Assembly (NCBI GenBank): GCA_038049695.1
Contig: CP142453.1
Coordinates: 35,191,501-35,255,500, forward strand
Reading direction: 5' to 3'
From: Cinnamomum chago
Taxonomy: Eukaryota; Streptophyta; Magnoliopsida; Laurales; Lauraceae
DNA length: 64,000 nt
The first letter of the stretch is position 1. Each line of letters opens with the position of its first letter. Shown here piece by piece: positions 47,301-58,666 of the stretch. The translations under genes and the position numbers were made by a program. A model generated the notes under the pieces. That model did not search any database. It was given only the letters and a program-made list of their open reading frames with translations, and was not told the origin of the DNA.

Positions 47301-50300
47301 TTGTTTTTTTTTTTTTTTTGGGTAGGGGGGTGCACTCCCATTCCTAGGTGATCTACACTGTGTATATATGTCAAATTCTCCAGAATACCTACTTTCTGGC
47401 TTCTGTTCTTTAGGCTTTCATATAGGGGCTGCCTATAATGAATCCAATCCTTTGTCACCCGCCCCCCATCCTTGAATTGACATCGATCCAGATTTCACTT
47501 TGTTCTTGGCACCTAACACTGTTTGATTTCATGATAGTAATTTTGAATGATATGTGGCCATTAAACTTTGAGGACCTAAAACTTAGTGCTATGATCATTT
47601 AATGGCCCTGATATTTGCGTGTACCCATTCCACACTAAAATCTTCCATATGTAAGTGAGCCCCAATATAGATGGGCATTACTTTTAAGGAAAAACACCTG
47701 GGTGCTTGGATATTGCAATTTTTTGGGGATGCCAAGGTTGTCTTCAAGATCTGATCCATGGGGAAATTCTTTTTGTACTTAATACATATGTGCTTTATGA
47801 TTTTCTGTTTATTCTTTGCAATGGCTTAATTATGTATATATAGGGAGCTTTGCCAGGAAATTTCTCAATGAACATGCTACTGGGCTACCCTTGTTTGTCT
47901 CATGTATTTTTCTGGCGATAAACGTGAATAACCATTTGACCATCTCATGAAGATGTGTATCCATTTTCTTGTTTCAGGTTCAGAATCTTATTGAGCGATG
48001 CCTTCAGTTATACATGAACCAGAAAGAAGTTGTTCATACGCTTTTGATTCAGGCAAAAATAGAGCCTGGATTTACTGAACTTGGTAATTTATTTGTTATT
48101 ATTTTCTGTCATTCTTATCATAGTGATAATATTCTGTACTTACTCATTTGTTGATCTGCATAATCAGGGAATTTTGTTAAAAGCATTTATGGAACTGAAA
48201 TTTTGGATTTTCTTTTTTCAATAGATAACTTGTGAATTATATTAAGGTAAAGGAGTATGCATTAAAAGCATAACAGCAACCAAAGAAGGAAAAGGAATAG
48301 CAAAGGTATAAGAGCATCATTTCATATGCTAAAACAAAAGGAAAAATTACAAGGATTTTCCCTGCAGACTCCCTTACTTAGCCAATTCATCTGCCTTGAC
48401 ATTGGTAGTCCACCCTATGTGCTTGAAAAGCACTAGCCACAATGAAGACAAAGCTTTGATTTCATTGAAGTGAAAATGGAGTCTCCAAGGGCTCTCACAT
48501 AGACAATACTCAAGAAAAGGCATGGGATGAATCACTTTCAATTAGAGATGGCAAAATCTAACCTGATCCACATTAGACTTGTGTAACCCGACCCACACGG
48601 GTAAGGTTAATCTGACCCACATCAAAATGTGTTAGGTTAGGGTTGACCCGCATAACTTAGTTGACCCGATAGGGTTTCTACTTTCTACACAGAAAACTCC
48701 TGAGCCCAATAACAAACAGTTTATCATTTCCTTCAATCACGGACTGCTCCTTGTTCCATGATTCCATCTAACAATCCTTGCATCCTCCACTAAGGGTGTG
48801 TCTGTGTAGAGAGAGGAATCCAATCCGAGTGGAATCCTTGGAGCCCCATTTTCCTTGACACTAGAAAGCCATTGCATTAGTAATCCATGGTGTCAATTTT
48901 TAGTGCATTAGTAATCCACAGGGAAAGAGTAACCTTTTTCGGCAGAAACGTGCCGCACAAAAAGATGCAAATAGGAAAAGAAAAGGATGAACCCCTCTTT
49001 CTTCATAGTATATGATATGATATGGATGGAGGAGAGAGAATCGGAAGTTCAGGATATTTAGAGTGATGGATCTGAGAGAGAAATGTTGCGGTTCGGTAGC
49101 ATGCTACATACTTGGGCAGAAGATAGGGTTACTTCTTATGGCTGTGGTGTGGAGGTCGTGTCATCTCTCTCTGGGCCACGAGTTTGCCATCAAGTAGATC
49201 GGCAAGAAGTGCCTTCATAGCAGCAAGATGAAGGAAAGCTGAAAGCCTTCTCAAATAAATCTCCACCCTCTTGGATTTTTGCGTCCCAAAATCACATCCG
49301 GCCTCGTGAAGGTAGTCTCTACCTTCTTGGATTTTCTCATCCCACATCATGACTGGCCTCCTGAATGAAATCTCCAGCCTTTTGGATTTTCGCATGCCTA
49401 GATTTAGCGAATTGTGATTGGACTTGATCGCTCTTCATTTTCCTTTTTGGGCTACATAGTACATAGCCCTCTTGATTGGAAAAACTGTTAGCTTTTTCTG
49501 TCCCCAAACCTCTCTCTCTCTCCAGCTTTTTTTCTCGGGTTGGATGGGTTGGGTCTGTTTGACCTGCATCAGGTGTGGGTTGAGGTTGTTTGACTCATTT
49601 TTAAAATTGGTCAGATATGGGTCAGGCTCCAACTTTTATACATCCCAATCAACTTGACCCCGCAGTTTGCCACCTCTACTTTCAATTATTAACTCATCCT
49701 GAAAAGAAGATGAATAAATCCGCATAGTTTCTAGGATAGCCAACACATCCACTTTGTTGAAATCTTTGACACCTACATGTTTAGAAGAATGTACATGTCA
49801 CCATCCCTTTGCTATTTTGAAGGACACCTCCATTTATTGCAGGTCCCTGTTGAATTGAACAGTCCTTAGATAACTTCACTCCTACTATTTCAAGTTCGGA
49901 TTGTATATTTGTTGTCGGTCCTATTTGAATTGTAGGATCCCGGTTTAGAAGAATGTACATATCACCATCCCTTTGCTATTTTCTAGGACACCTCCATTTC
50001 TTGCAGGACCCTGTTGAATTGAACTGTCCTTCGATAACTTCACTCCTATTATTTCAAGTTTGGATTGGATATTTGTCACTGGTCCTATTTCAATTGTAGG
50101 ATTCCTGGATAACTTCACTCCCATTATATCAAATTTGGTCATATTGTACTTGTTCGTACTCAACTCAACAAATTTGAGTACTCAATATATTGTATGATAC
50201 TTTTGTACCAATGAAGAGAATAAAAGAATAAAATTTTGGGTCAAATTAATGGTTAAATAAATGTAGTGTTGTTTTCTGGATGTCAACATGAAAATGTTTT

Positions 50301-52345
50301 ATTATCATTCTTAAAAAAAGTAAAATGAAACATGTTCCATTATCATACTCTTCACCAAGTACCAAGAAATATTTTTGAAAGATAAAAGGAGAAAAAATGG
50401 GTTAAAGAAGATTCAATGGCATTTCTAGAAACGCTGCTAATACCGTGGACTCGTGTCCTCAAATACCTAATACAGAAGCAACACAACATGAACTCTTTAG
50501 GACCTACATCAACAAAAGAAAGTCTTGAATACCAAAGGATTTAAAAAAAAAAAGGTTTAAGAGTATATATCACAAGGGAAAAAAAATTTAGATACAAAAT
50601 CTGACGTGGTTGTAGAATACAGCTAATCATAAGCCAATTTTTGAAACAACAGTAAGACATAATATCCTCCAAATTGCCCAAAACTCTGCTCTGAATACAT
50701 TAAATTCACATAAAGGAAAAGCCTGCAGAATATTTATAATCATCAATGCTTTTAGGGTATGGGTGGATGGAAACCTGCTACCAGAGAAGGTCCTGAGTTG
50801 GGTCACAATGTTTATACTGGTATAAGTGTGCCTGAACTAGTTTGTAACCCCAACAGAAAAGGGGCAAAAAAAAAAAAAAACCTTCTATAACATGTGAAAC
50901 CTTTCTGTATGTCAGCATGAAAATTCTTTATCATCATACTAAAAGAACACTCACACACAAAAATAAAAAAATAAAACTAAAATGATGTTTTCTTTTTCAT
51001 ACTTTTCACCCACTTGTAAAGAAAGAAATAAAAGTAAAAGAAGAAAATAAGTTAAAGAAAATTCAATGACATTCTAGCAACACCCAATCACAACCATCAT
51101 TAACCATTGGCTATAGAGTCATAGTTTAAAATACCTAACAGGAGCAAAAACAGATCAACTCATTAGGACCTTAAATAAGCAAAGAGCCTTGAATCCCGTG
51201 AAGATAAAGAAACATGATTTAAATAGCATAAGAGACAATATCATAAGAGACAGTAAAAAAAAAAAACTATATCAAACTAAAATCTAATGTCTACACTGGA
51301 TACCTGAAATTCACTAAAACCAAAAACCTGCTGAAGAAGTAAAATCACCAACACTAGTGGCGATTTTTTTTTTTTTTTTTTGCATGAGAGGAATTGTAAA
51401 CTATTCTAGTCTTAAACTAGACTAATCTAGGCCTAGGGATCATCCCTGGGGTGGTCCATTCCTTTACTGCTCCACTTCCACCGTAGAGCTCCGCGCTCTG
51501 CCACCGGACACATTCCAACTGTGTGCTGCTGGTGCCACGGATTGATCCCCGTCACTTAAGGTGAGCTGGGATACCCTTTACCACTGGGCTATCCCGCAGT
51601 TCTCAACACTAGTGGGGAATTGTTTGGGCACCTGTTATATAGAGAAGGTCCTGAGTCAAGTGACCATTTTTATACTGGTAATTTGTAATCCCAACTCACA
51701 AAAGGAACGGAAAATAGACAACCTCTATAACCTGTGAAGATCTCTTCTATAATTTGTAATTCTTAAAAAATAAATTAGTAGTTTGTTTCACTTTGTTTCC
51801 TAAATGGCCTCCTATGGCTTGTTGTCTGGATGCATGACAGTTGTATTGACTTTGACATCACAACTGGTGACCGGCCTTTCTCCCATCGTTTTCCTTCTTA
51901 TCCATGCTTTCCAGCTCCTTTGAATTGACTTTGAGTTTTATTTTTGAATTTGAAACTGCCATTTCATCCATTTATATCACAATTTACTAGTACATGAAAA
52001 GAACACACAACTCAAGGAAAATTACGTTTGCTCTAGCAGGATTATGTATAGGGCTGTCAACAGGCTGGAATCGGCTGGACCTACCCGGGCCCGAGTCTGA
52101 GCTTGATAAGGATTGAAGGCCTGAGTTTGAGACTGGGTCCAATATGAATCCTAGACTCAGGGTCTGAGTCCGCACGAAAAGAAATATAGGAGAACTGAGA
52201 TTGACCGTTCAAGTCCGATGAAGGCCTGAGTTTGTTTTAAGTCAAAAGTGCTTTCTATATCCCATTCAAATACTTACTTAAAAAGTATACTGTATACATT
52301 TATATAAATACATGTATACATTTATGTATATCACATATACATACA

Positions 52346-52394
<49 letters not shown>

Positions 52395-52871
52395 GGGGGC
52401 CCCATGACCAAAAGAGGGGTGGAAAAGGGGGCGTTTTTTAAAGTGGGGCGTTTTATAGAATTTCCAGTGGGCTAAGATTTCAAGGCCCAAGTCCGGCCCT
52501 TAAAGGAATCTAGACCCTCAAACCTGGGTCTGAAACCAACCTGTTGGGCCTGTTGGACAGTCCAAATCCTCAATTTTCAAACTTATAGTCGGACAGATTT
52601 GAGACAGACCTGGGTCCATTGATATTTTATCTTGAAGTAATTTATGTATTTATTTCCACCATGCATTTGTGACTTGGTTGTTTTTCAGTTTGGCAAAAGC
52701 TAGAAGAGGAAAATCAAGAATTTTTTAAGGCATACAAATTAAGACTGATGGTGAAGGAGCAGATAGTGGTTTTCAACAAGTTACTTGAGCAACAAGTTGA
52801 GCTCATGAAGAAGATACGCCCAGCTGGATCTGCTGCTTTACCTGTTTCCAATGGATCTCATAATTTTTCAG
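44299..52871 (+). CDS. TIGR01589-domain plant protein, N-terminal exons (gene runs off window)
   Basis: Coding exons 44299-44346, 47978-48083 and 52689-52871 join with GT/AG borders in phases 0, 1 and 1, giving 112 codons so far. The protein starts MSSGEVRRVSRQEIQL. Residues about 17-75 form the plant-specific TIGR01589 domain: VQNLIERCLQLYMNQKEVV, IEPGFTEL, VWQKLEEENQEFFKAYKLRL and FNKLLEQQVELMKKI. The domain is helical and its biochemical role is unknown; the short Arabidopsis family member PEL is linked to light-dependent seedling development. Longer homologues continue with a Ser/Asn-rich tail, which should lie beyond the LINE in intron 3; an acceptor-like TTGCAG at 63991-63996 may begin the next exon. 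Introns of 3.6, 4.6 and probably more than 11 kb are packed with transposons, yet the exons are clean. Confidence 0.88.
44884..44935 (-). mobile_element. RTE-like LINE 3' end
   Basis: The reverse complement reads CCACTCCAACATAGTTGGAC then AAGGCTCTGATGATGATG, the same terminus with a (GAT)n tail. Confidence 0.5.
45176..45232 (+). mobile_element. RTE-like LINE 3' end
   Basis: TTAAGCCGCCCCAAATTGAT, then TAGATAAGACTTTATTATTG and a (GGT)n tail. Confidence 0.55.
45780..47320. mobile_element. Possible eroded LTR element with inverted ends
   Basis: ACCAAGCTCATCAGGCCCAA at about 45836 is matched in inverted orientation near 47275. At about 46191, TTGGTATCAGTGCCGAAGG resembles an initiator-Met primer-binding site, directly after CCACATCA. 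The following kilobase is C-rich and leader-like. No retrotransposon protein domain seen. Confidence 0.35.
47978..48083 (+). CDS. TIGR01589 gene, coding exon 2
   Basis: 106 nt between TTTCAG and GGTAATT. It encodes the first half of the domain, VQNLIERCLQLYMNQKEVV to EPGFTEL. Confidence 0.92.
48543..49678. mobile_element. Non-autonomous hAT element, 1136 bp
   Basis: Starts TAGAGATGGCAAAATC and ends as the reverse complement of TAGAGGTGGCAAACTG, with perfect 8-bp flanks CTTTCAAT at 48535-48542 and 49679-49686. Subterminal GGTT/GACCC motifs recur. An internal array of about 55 bp (three copies, about 49255-49400, around CTTGGATTTT) has no coding role that I recognise. No transposase. Confidence 0.92.
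49781..50130. repeat. Tandem repeat, unit about 164 bp, 2.2 copies
   Basis: TTAGAAGAATGTACAT starts copies at 49781 and 49945; a partial third (GATAACTTCACTCCCATTAT) begins near 50108. Confidence 0.85.
50266..51740. repeat. Tandem duplication, unit about 640 bp
   Basis: 50266-50900 and 50903-51740 are collinear (GAGAAGGTCCTGAGT, TTAGGACCT and the surrounding text). Copy 2 is longer because of the SINE at 51361-51603. Non-coding. Confidence 0.75.
51361..51603 (-). mobile_element. tRNA-derived SINE with 12-bp target duplication
   Basis: The minus strand has A box TAGCCCAGTGGTAAAGG and a weaker B box GGGATCAATCC, then a body ending in poly-A. Flanks CAACACTAGTGG at 51349-51360 and 51604-51615 are identical. 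It differs from the SINE at 28111, so it belongs to another family. Confidence 0.85.
52689..52871 (+). CDS. TIGR01589 gene, coding exon 3
   Basis: 183 nt between TTTTTCAG and GGTATGG. It encodes WQKLEEENQEFFKAYKLRL through VSNGSHNFS, finishing the domain and entering the variable tail. Confidence 0.92.
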
Positions 52872-54420
52872 GTATGGCCACTCCACTATTAAGCTGCTTC
52901 TATTTATTTAGATATGTTTATTTACCAATTCTGATAATGCAATTATTGTTGTTATTCTTCTAATAATTCGGAGTTACTTATTTACCTATTATCTTTTCTT
53001 TCCTTTTTCCAAATGACAGTGCTTTTATTAAGAAGTAGCAAATTACAATGCCATGTAGTATCATGGGTTACATCAAAGATGATGATCCTAGTGAACAACC
53101 AGAAGCTCTTTCAATTGAAAAAAGGCTAAATCATAAAAGAATTAATGGCTTCTTGATGCAAATTGGAGCTGGGAATCCTAAATTACTTGCTTAATCTGTA
53201 TATTGGTTCAAACTAGGGTTTGAAAAGTCAAAATCCAACTTGCATAAGTTATTAAGAAATGATAAAAATTAACAGAATTTGGGAAAAAAAGTCTGGATTT
53301 TGGATTCCTGAACACAATCTTAATTGGGCGCAAATGGCAGAAAACTCAGATTCCAACACTGCAATTTTACTTTGAACAAATGACTTTGGTTTGAGAATAG
53401 TTGATATCCTAGAATAAAGCCTGAATTTTATTAAAAAATCTAAGAAGTAAACAAATTAATGGTTTAAACTCAAAACCTAATTGGTGCAATTTATTTGTAT
53501 GACTATGGGAATTCAGTAAATTCTCTAAAACTCGGATTTCAAAAAAATCTGAATGTTTGAAGTGTTCTACAATGGGCAAGTGATTTAATTTCTATTTCAA
53601 GATTTCTTTAAGTCTATTTCAAGCATTCCTAGTAAGTCTAATTAACTGAATCTGATCATCTATCTGTCAGACATTTGTTGGCTTAGCATCATAAACGATT
53701 TCAAAATGGACTTGTGCTGTTAATGAAAAGAGTTTTTCAGACTGGTTGCTGACCATTGTTTTGAAACATCAAGTCATATCACAAATTGTTCAAGGGTTTG
53801 AATTGAATCATATTGAAAATTGTAGGAATTTCTTTATTTTTCTTATGAAAAGTGAAAAATAAGAAAAATAAAAAAGTACTTGTTTATAATACATTCAGTG
53901 CAGCACCACTACAGACTCTGATACAATCATATGACATATAGGTGAATTGTTCATCATGTTTAAGATATCAATGTTCCTGAGAAAAGTAAACAAGTTTCAA
54001 CCAAAATTTTTTTTGGTCGCTTTAAATGAAGTAAAAATAAGACCAAAATCATCAACATTACATGGTTAGGAAATCTCCTGATGCTAGCAAAGTATTTTCC
54101 CATTAAATCAGACAGGTAAAATGCCTGATTTTTTTTTTTTTGAAATTCTGAATTAATAACGAGAAGGAGAATCTCAGAGGATTGAGACTTCAAATATGTC
54201 TGATTTCTAGATAATTTGTCTGAAAAAAGGCCTGGGCACCTTGATAAACCTCAAATTGAAGCTTCAAACTGTGAACAATCACAAATCAGTCTGTACAGAT
54301 GTGAAGTTATCACTTTAATCTTCCTTATGGATGCAGAATTACTTAATTCAGAAATCAGCTCACAAGATTATATGGCCGAGTTGAAATCACGTGTTGTAAA
54401 CTTCCAAAACTGAAGAATTG
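52872..54420 (+). other. TIGR01589 gene, start of intron 3
   Basis: AT-rich, no exon or repeat border that I can support. Confidence 0.55.
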
Positions 54421-54429
54421 ATAAAGCGC

Positions 54430-54811
54430 ATACCCTAGCTCCAAAATTTCTAAAACAAAATCCAAGAATTCACAACTAATATAGACAAATCAAACCGTGA
54501 ATATCTGATGTCGGGTCATGATCCTAGGAGGGCCCCACAGCAGTATCCCACGAACGGTATGTTCGACTGTGACAAGCAACTCTGTCTCCATCAGATCTGA
54601 AGTTGCAATGTCTTCTGTAAAATCACCCCTTTGAATGAGTGATCCTCTCAGATGACCTAATTCCAATCCTTAGATCTCTAATGATCGATGGCAGTCGACA
54701 CAGATTGAATCCTGATCAAGAACAACTTCAAAAGTTACCGAGATACTCCAAATCCATCTTGAGCAGTTTTCTGAGAAAGAGAAGCAATCATATGATGATT
54801 CTTCTCTTAAG
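54430..54811 (-). repeat. LTR fragment left of the LINE
   Basis: LTR-like sequence (GGGTCATGATCCTAGGAGGG, CCACAGCAGTATCCCACG). Together with 62986-63350 it looks like one minus-oriented LTR split by the LINE. Inferred; no terminal pair was found. Confidence 0.35.
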
Positions 54812-56161
54812 ATGACTATCGAGGGTAAGAAGGGTGGAGAGCGTGGGGTTTGTAAGAAGGGTGGCAACAGTAGGTCCGCAAGCCAATAATATGTCGTTGC
54901 TGAAGGGAGAGAAGACTCGGCACAATACTACAAACGCTGGAACTAGTAAGAGAATGCAGGGGTGCACTTATGCTGAAGTTGTTAAAGTGGTTGCTGGTGG
55001 TGACGAGGATTGTATTACTATTCCAAGAGTGGTCATTCTCAATAATGCTGGCTGGCTATCTAATAGCCTAGTGGGAAGTGTTAGGTGCAATGAAGCTATT
55101 CCATCTCATCCTGGCATTTATGAAATGGGTGGAATCAGAGGGGTGATGTTGGCTAGGTTGGGTGGCAATAAGGTGTTGGTGTCTTTTCCAACATTGGATG
55201 ATGTTGCTTCAGCACTGACAGAGGCGGATTCAGTGTGGAACAAAGCTTTTACATCCCTTCAGAAATGGGTTCCAGGCCACAATACTAATCTGAGAGAGGT
55301 GTGGATTCAATGCTTCGGTGTCCCTCTCCATGGTTGGGCTGAGGAGGTGTTTATGGCCGTTGGTGGGAAGTTTGGCGAAGTGGTCAAGATTGATAAGGAA
55401 ACTTTGGACAAATCTAATCTGGAATTTGGAAGGCTGTGTGTGAAAACTGTTCTTAGAGGGTTCATTAATCGGGAGGTGAAAATTAAGATTTTTGGGTCTC
55501 TATTCAAGGTTTTGGTGAAAGAGGATCTGGGGTTGGAAAGCAGGGGTTTTGGGCCATCTATGTTCTCAACGGTGGAGCCAACTAGGGTTGCTGATAACAA
55601 TATAGGAGATAAAATGTTTTTGTCTCCTACCTCTTCAACAGGCCATGTTAGGCTTGATAGTGGTATGCTTCGTTGCTGCAGGGAAGATGACTTCGTGCTG
55701 GAAGTTGAGTCGACGACCATTATTCTGGCTACCGTGGACGATGTGGAAAACGAAGATAGGAGCAGACATCATCAGAGTACGGTTTTTCAGGACGAGAAGA
55801 AAATGTCAGAGGCATTTATTGATAAAGATAAAGGGTTTTTGAAAGATTTCCTTGTTAGGGAAGCATGTCAGGAGAGGGATGAAGGTGGCACAGCCATTTG
55901 CCTAGGTAGAAACTCATCCAAGGAGTCAATTCCTAGGGCAGAAGAGGGGTGCAACTTCCCCTGTACGATGGCTCCAGTGAGCTGCAAAACTTCTTTCGTG
56001 GCAGAAACGCAAGGGGAGATAGGGACATCCATAGAGGGCTTGGAGTTTAATAACAGTGATGGATTAGCTGAGTTCAATGTCACTGAGTCACATCAAGGTT
56101 GGACTGAACCTGCTTCTAGGCCTATTGCACTTGGTGGGCTTGTTGATAAAGGTGGTCCAGC

Positions 56162-58129
56162 CAAGGATGAAAATAACGGTAGCGGCGGGCATAGTGGCCC
56201 GCCGCCAAACCGCTACGAAGCGGGCGATACGTAGTGGCGTAGCGGTGCAATTTGAAAAAATCGCCAAAAAAATCTGAAAAAATTCCAGAAAATCCAGAAA
56301 AGTGTAAAATGAAAGAAAATGTGGTTCTTTTGCAAAAGTAAGTAAGAAAAGGGGGCGTAGCGGTGCCCTCAATATATGAGGTCCTGTATCGCTGTATAAA
56401 TATAAAATAATAATAATAATTAGTTTTTTCGCATGTATTTATGTTTCTTATTCATGCTAACTTAAAAAGTAATGGAAAGCTCATAAAAAAAAAATAGAAC
56501 ATGAAATAAAGGCATAAGAATTAGAATTAAAAAAACAGGCATAAGAATTAAGAAGACTTAAGAGTTAAGAGTTAGGTCATTACTCATTAGTGAACATTGA
56601 ACAATCAAATATCAATACTTCAACATTCAAGCTTCAAATTCAATCAAGTGAATGAAGTCACAGAAAATCCAAAATATTGGAAAATGATAGAAAATGTAAT
56701 TTTTTTGCAAAAGTAACTGAGATAAGGGGGCGTAGCGGTCCCTTCATTGTACGAGGTCTTGTATCGTTGTATGAATAGAAAATAGTAGGAATAATAATTT
56801 TTTTCACATGTATCCATGTTTGTAATCAAACAATGTCATCAAAATATTATCACCATCATCTATGATGCCCAGATACGGCATAGACACGGTAGGGACACGC
56901 CATGGACACGGCAAGGACACGGATTTTACACGTAAAAAGTGAAGTATCGGATACGATACGACACGATATTTTGCTCATTTTGAAGTATCCGTGCATCATA
57001 GACCATCATTGCTTAGAATATCACATTTCTGAGTTGTATTTTGAAATGTATATATATATTTTAAATTTTTCTGTTAAAGAAAAATTTGATCAAGGCCCAA
57101 TTTCCTATCAGAATAAAATTAATTTGGGCCACTGTGTCCTATTAGAGCGTAATTTGATTAGAGTCCTATTTCCTATTAAAATGAAATTTGGTTGAGCCCT
57201 ATTTCCTCTTAGAGAAAATTTTGCTAGAGCCTATCTTCAATTAGTGTGAAATTGGCCATGGCCCTATTTCCAGTTAGAGGAAAATTTGATTGGTGTCTGT
57301 GAATAATTAAAGTAGAATTTTGCTAAGCCCCTAATTTTTATTTATTTGGCTAAGCCATAATTTTTTTATTTTAATATTTAGGACCCATTGTGGAGCCCAC
57401 CAATGGTAATAACATTGGGTGCATCATCTTTAGTTTTTTTTGAGAGGCCAATTGAGTTTTATTTATAACTTAGATAAGGTGAGCCACTGTGGGCCCATTT
57501 AATCTTTAGTTACACCTTTCAGAAGTTGAGCCCAGGGCCCATTTTTATTTACCCTACTAGCTAAATAAAGAAGGGACCGAAAGAGGCTTTGTTGCCCTAC
57601 TTCCTTCTCCCGAAACAGAAGGATCGAGAAAACAGGAATAAAGAAAAGAAGAAGAGGGGAAGGAAAAGAGAAGAAAGAAAAGAAGAAGAAGAAGAAAAGG
57701 AGGAGAAAAGCGGTGCTGCGCTGCCATGCCGCTGCTCCTGCTGCTCCCGTGCTGCCGTTGCTTTGCTTTCAGTTCCAGGTATGTTTCTCCATCTACTGTC
57801 TTTTTTTTTTCTTTTTTTTTCTTTTTTTTCATTTCATCATCTTCAGGTCAAACAGAGTTCTCCTTTTTTTTTTTTTAACATTTCAGTTTTGCATGCTACT
57901 AAGGAAAAAGAAACTGGTTGGTATTTTCCCTTTCTTTCATTGCTTTTTTTTCTACAACAATGTCCGATCTCTCTGGTCTCTCTGTTTTCTTTTCTTTTTT
58001 GGGTAGACGAGTCGTAGCGGGCGCCACGGGGTGTGATACCCGATAAATCTTATGTAGCATGGCGGGCTTGGCCGCCACGGCCGATATATCGGCCGCTACG
58101 CTACGTAGCGGCCGATATTTCCATCCATG
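56162..58129. mobile_element. TIR element (MULE/hAT-like, 1968 bp) nested in LINE ORF1
   Basis: Flanked by GGTCCAGC at 56154-56161 and 58130-58137, a perfect 8-bp duplication. The ends CAAGGATGAAAATAACGG and (reverse complement) CATGGATGGAAATATCGG match at 15 of 18 bases. The subterminal regions are rich in TAGCGG/CCGCTA palindromes. The interior has two copies of a GGGGGCGTAGCGGT-type segment (56350 and 56728), a MITE, degenerate about 45-bp repeats around CCTATTTCCTATTA (57070-57320) and a purine-rich stretch (57600-57720). No transposase. Confidence 0.85.
56860..57001. mobile_element. 142-bp MITE nested in the TIR element
   Basis: Ends CTATGATGCCCAGATACGG and, reverse-complemented, CTATGATGCACGGATAC. 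Perfect flanks ACCATCAT at 56852-56859 and 57002-57009. The interior has GACACGG and GATACGATACG motifs. Confidence 0.85.
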
Positions 58130-58666
58130 GGTCCAGCTATGAGGGTAGGCCGGGCTGTTAATGTAGGTAATGAGCAGAGTTTGCTCCAGCTACCAAATCT
58201 TTCTATAGTTGGGGGTCTTCCTGTTGGTGGGCCCATGTCCATCCAAGAGGGTCTGAAGGGCAGGTGTCATTCTTGTGGTTTGAGGAATCAGAAGAGGGTG
58301 CATCTTAGGCAAATGGGCAGATCCTATAGCTTTCCAATGGTGACTGCTAGACACAGGAAATTCATGAGTGGTAGATGGAAGAAGCCTTCTTGTGCATGTT
58401 CCGGTGGGAAGAGGGAATCACAGAAAATGCAAAGCTCTGGCTTTTATGATCAGCAAGACAACCGTATGGTCCCTGAAGATGTTTTTTTTTTGCAGCTGAG
58501 GTAGAGGCTTCTCAGGTGGTCGATACGAGTAAACTTTTGGGCGTAACCTATGGCGAGAATGAATTTGAGATCAGGCAAAGGCTTATCAAATTGGAGGTGT
58601 CAGAGTCCAAGGGTAAATTTGTTGCTTCTTGAATTTTCTGTTGTGGGAGTTTTCTAATCTTTTCTT

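Larger units (their letters stand above)
44347..47977 (+). other. TIGR01589 gene intron between coding exons 1 and 2
   Basis: 3.6 kb. It contains two RTE-like ends, a pair of diverged direct repeats (about 45240-45490 and 47440-47660), an inverted pair (about 45817-45885 and 47228-47296), and a leader-like C-rich stretch (46250-46900). No other gene. Confidence 0.75.
48084..52688 (+). other. TIGR01589 gene intron between coding exons 2 and 3
   Basis: 4.6 kb with a hAT element (48543), two tandem-duplication systems (49780 and 50266), a SINE (51361), and a diverged region (52050-52625) with (CATA)n/(AT)n at 52340-52395. Confidence 0.8.
54834..58500 (+). pseudogene. LINE ORF1, split by a TIR element
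   Basis: The first part (54834-56161) has a plant LINE ORF1 domain of the DUF4283 type: WLSNSLVGSVRC, KVLVSFPTLDDVASALTEAD, WVPGHNTNLREVWIQCFG and VPLHGWAEEVF. An acidic, low-complexity part follows. The ATG at 54888 (MSLLKGEK) is a plausible start because 54834 is GTG. The frame is interrupted at 56162 by a 1968-bp insertion and resumes in register at 58138, after the 8-bp duplication, through a basic Cys-containing segment (GRCHSCGLRNQKR) to about 58500. A zinc knuckle of the usual form is not evident. The protein packages LINE RNA in the family. Confidence 0.75.

Noticed and set aside
57557-58017. Lys/Glu-rich and Phe-rich frames within the nested TIR element
   Set aside because: Low-complexity purine or pyrimidine tracts; no domain and no codon constraint visible. 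A captured gene fragment is possible but unsupported.
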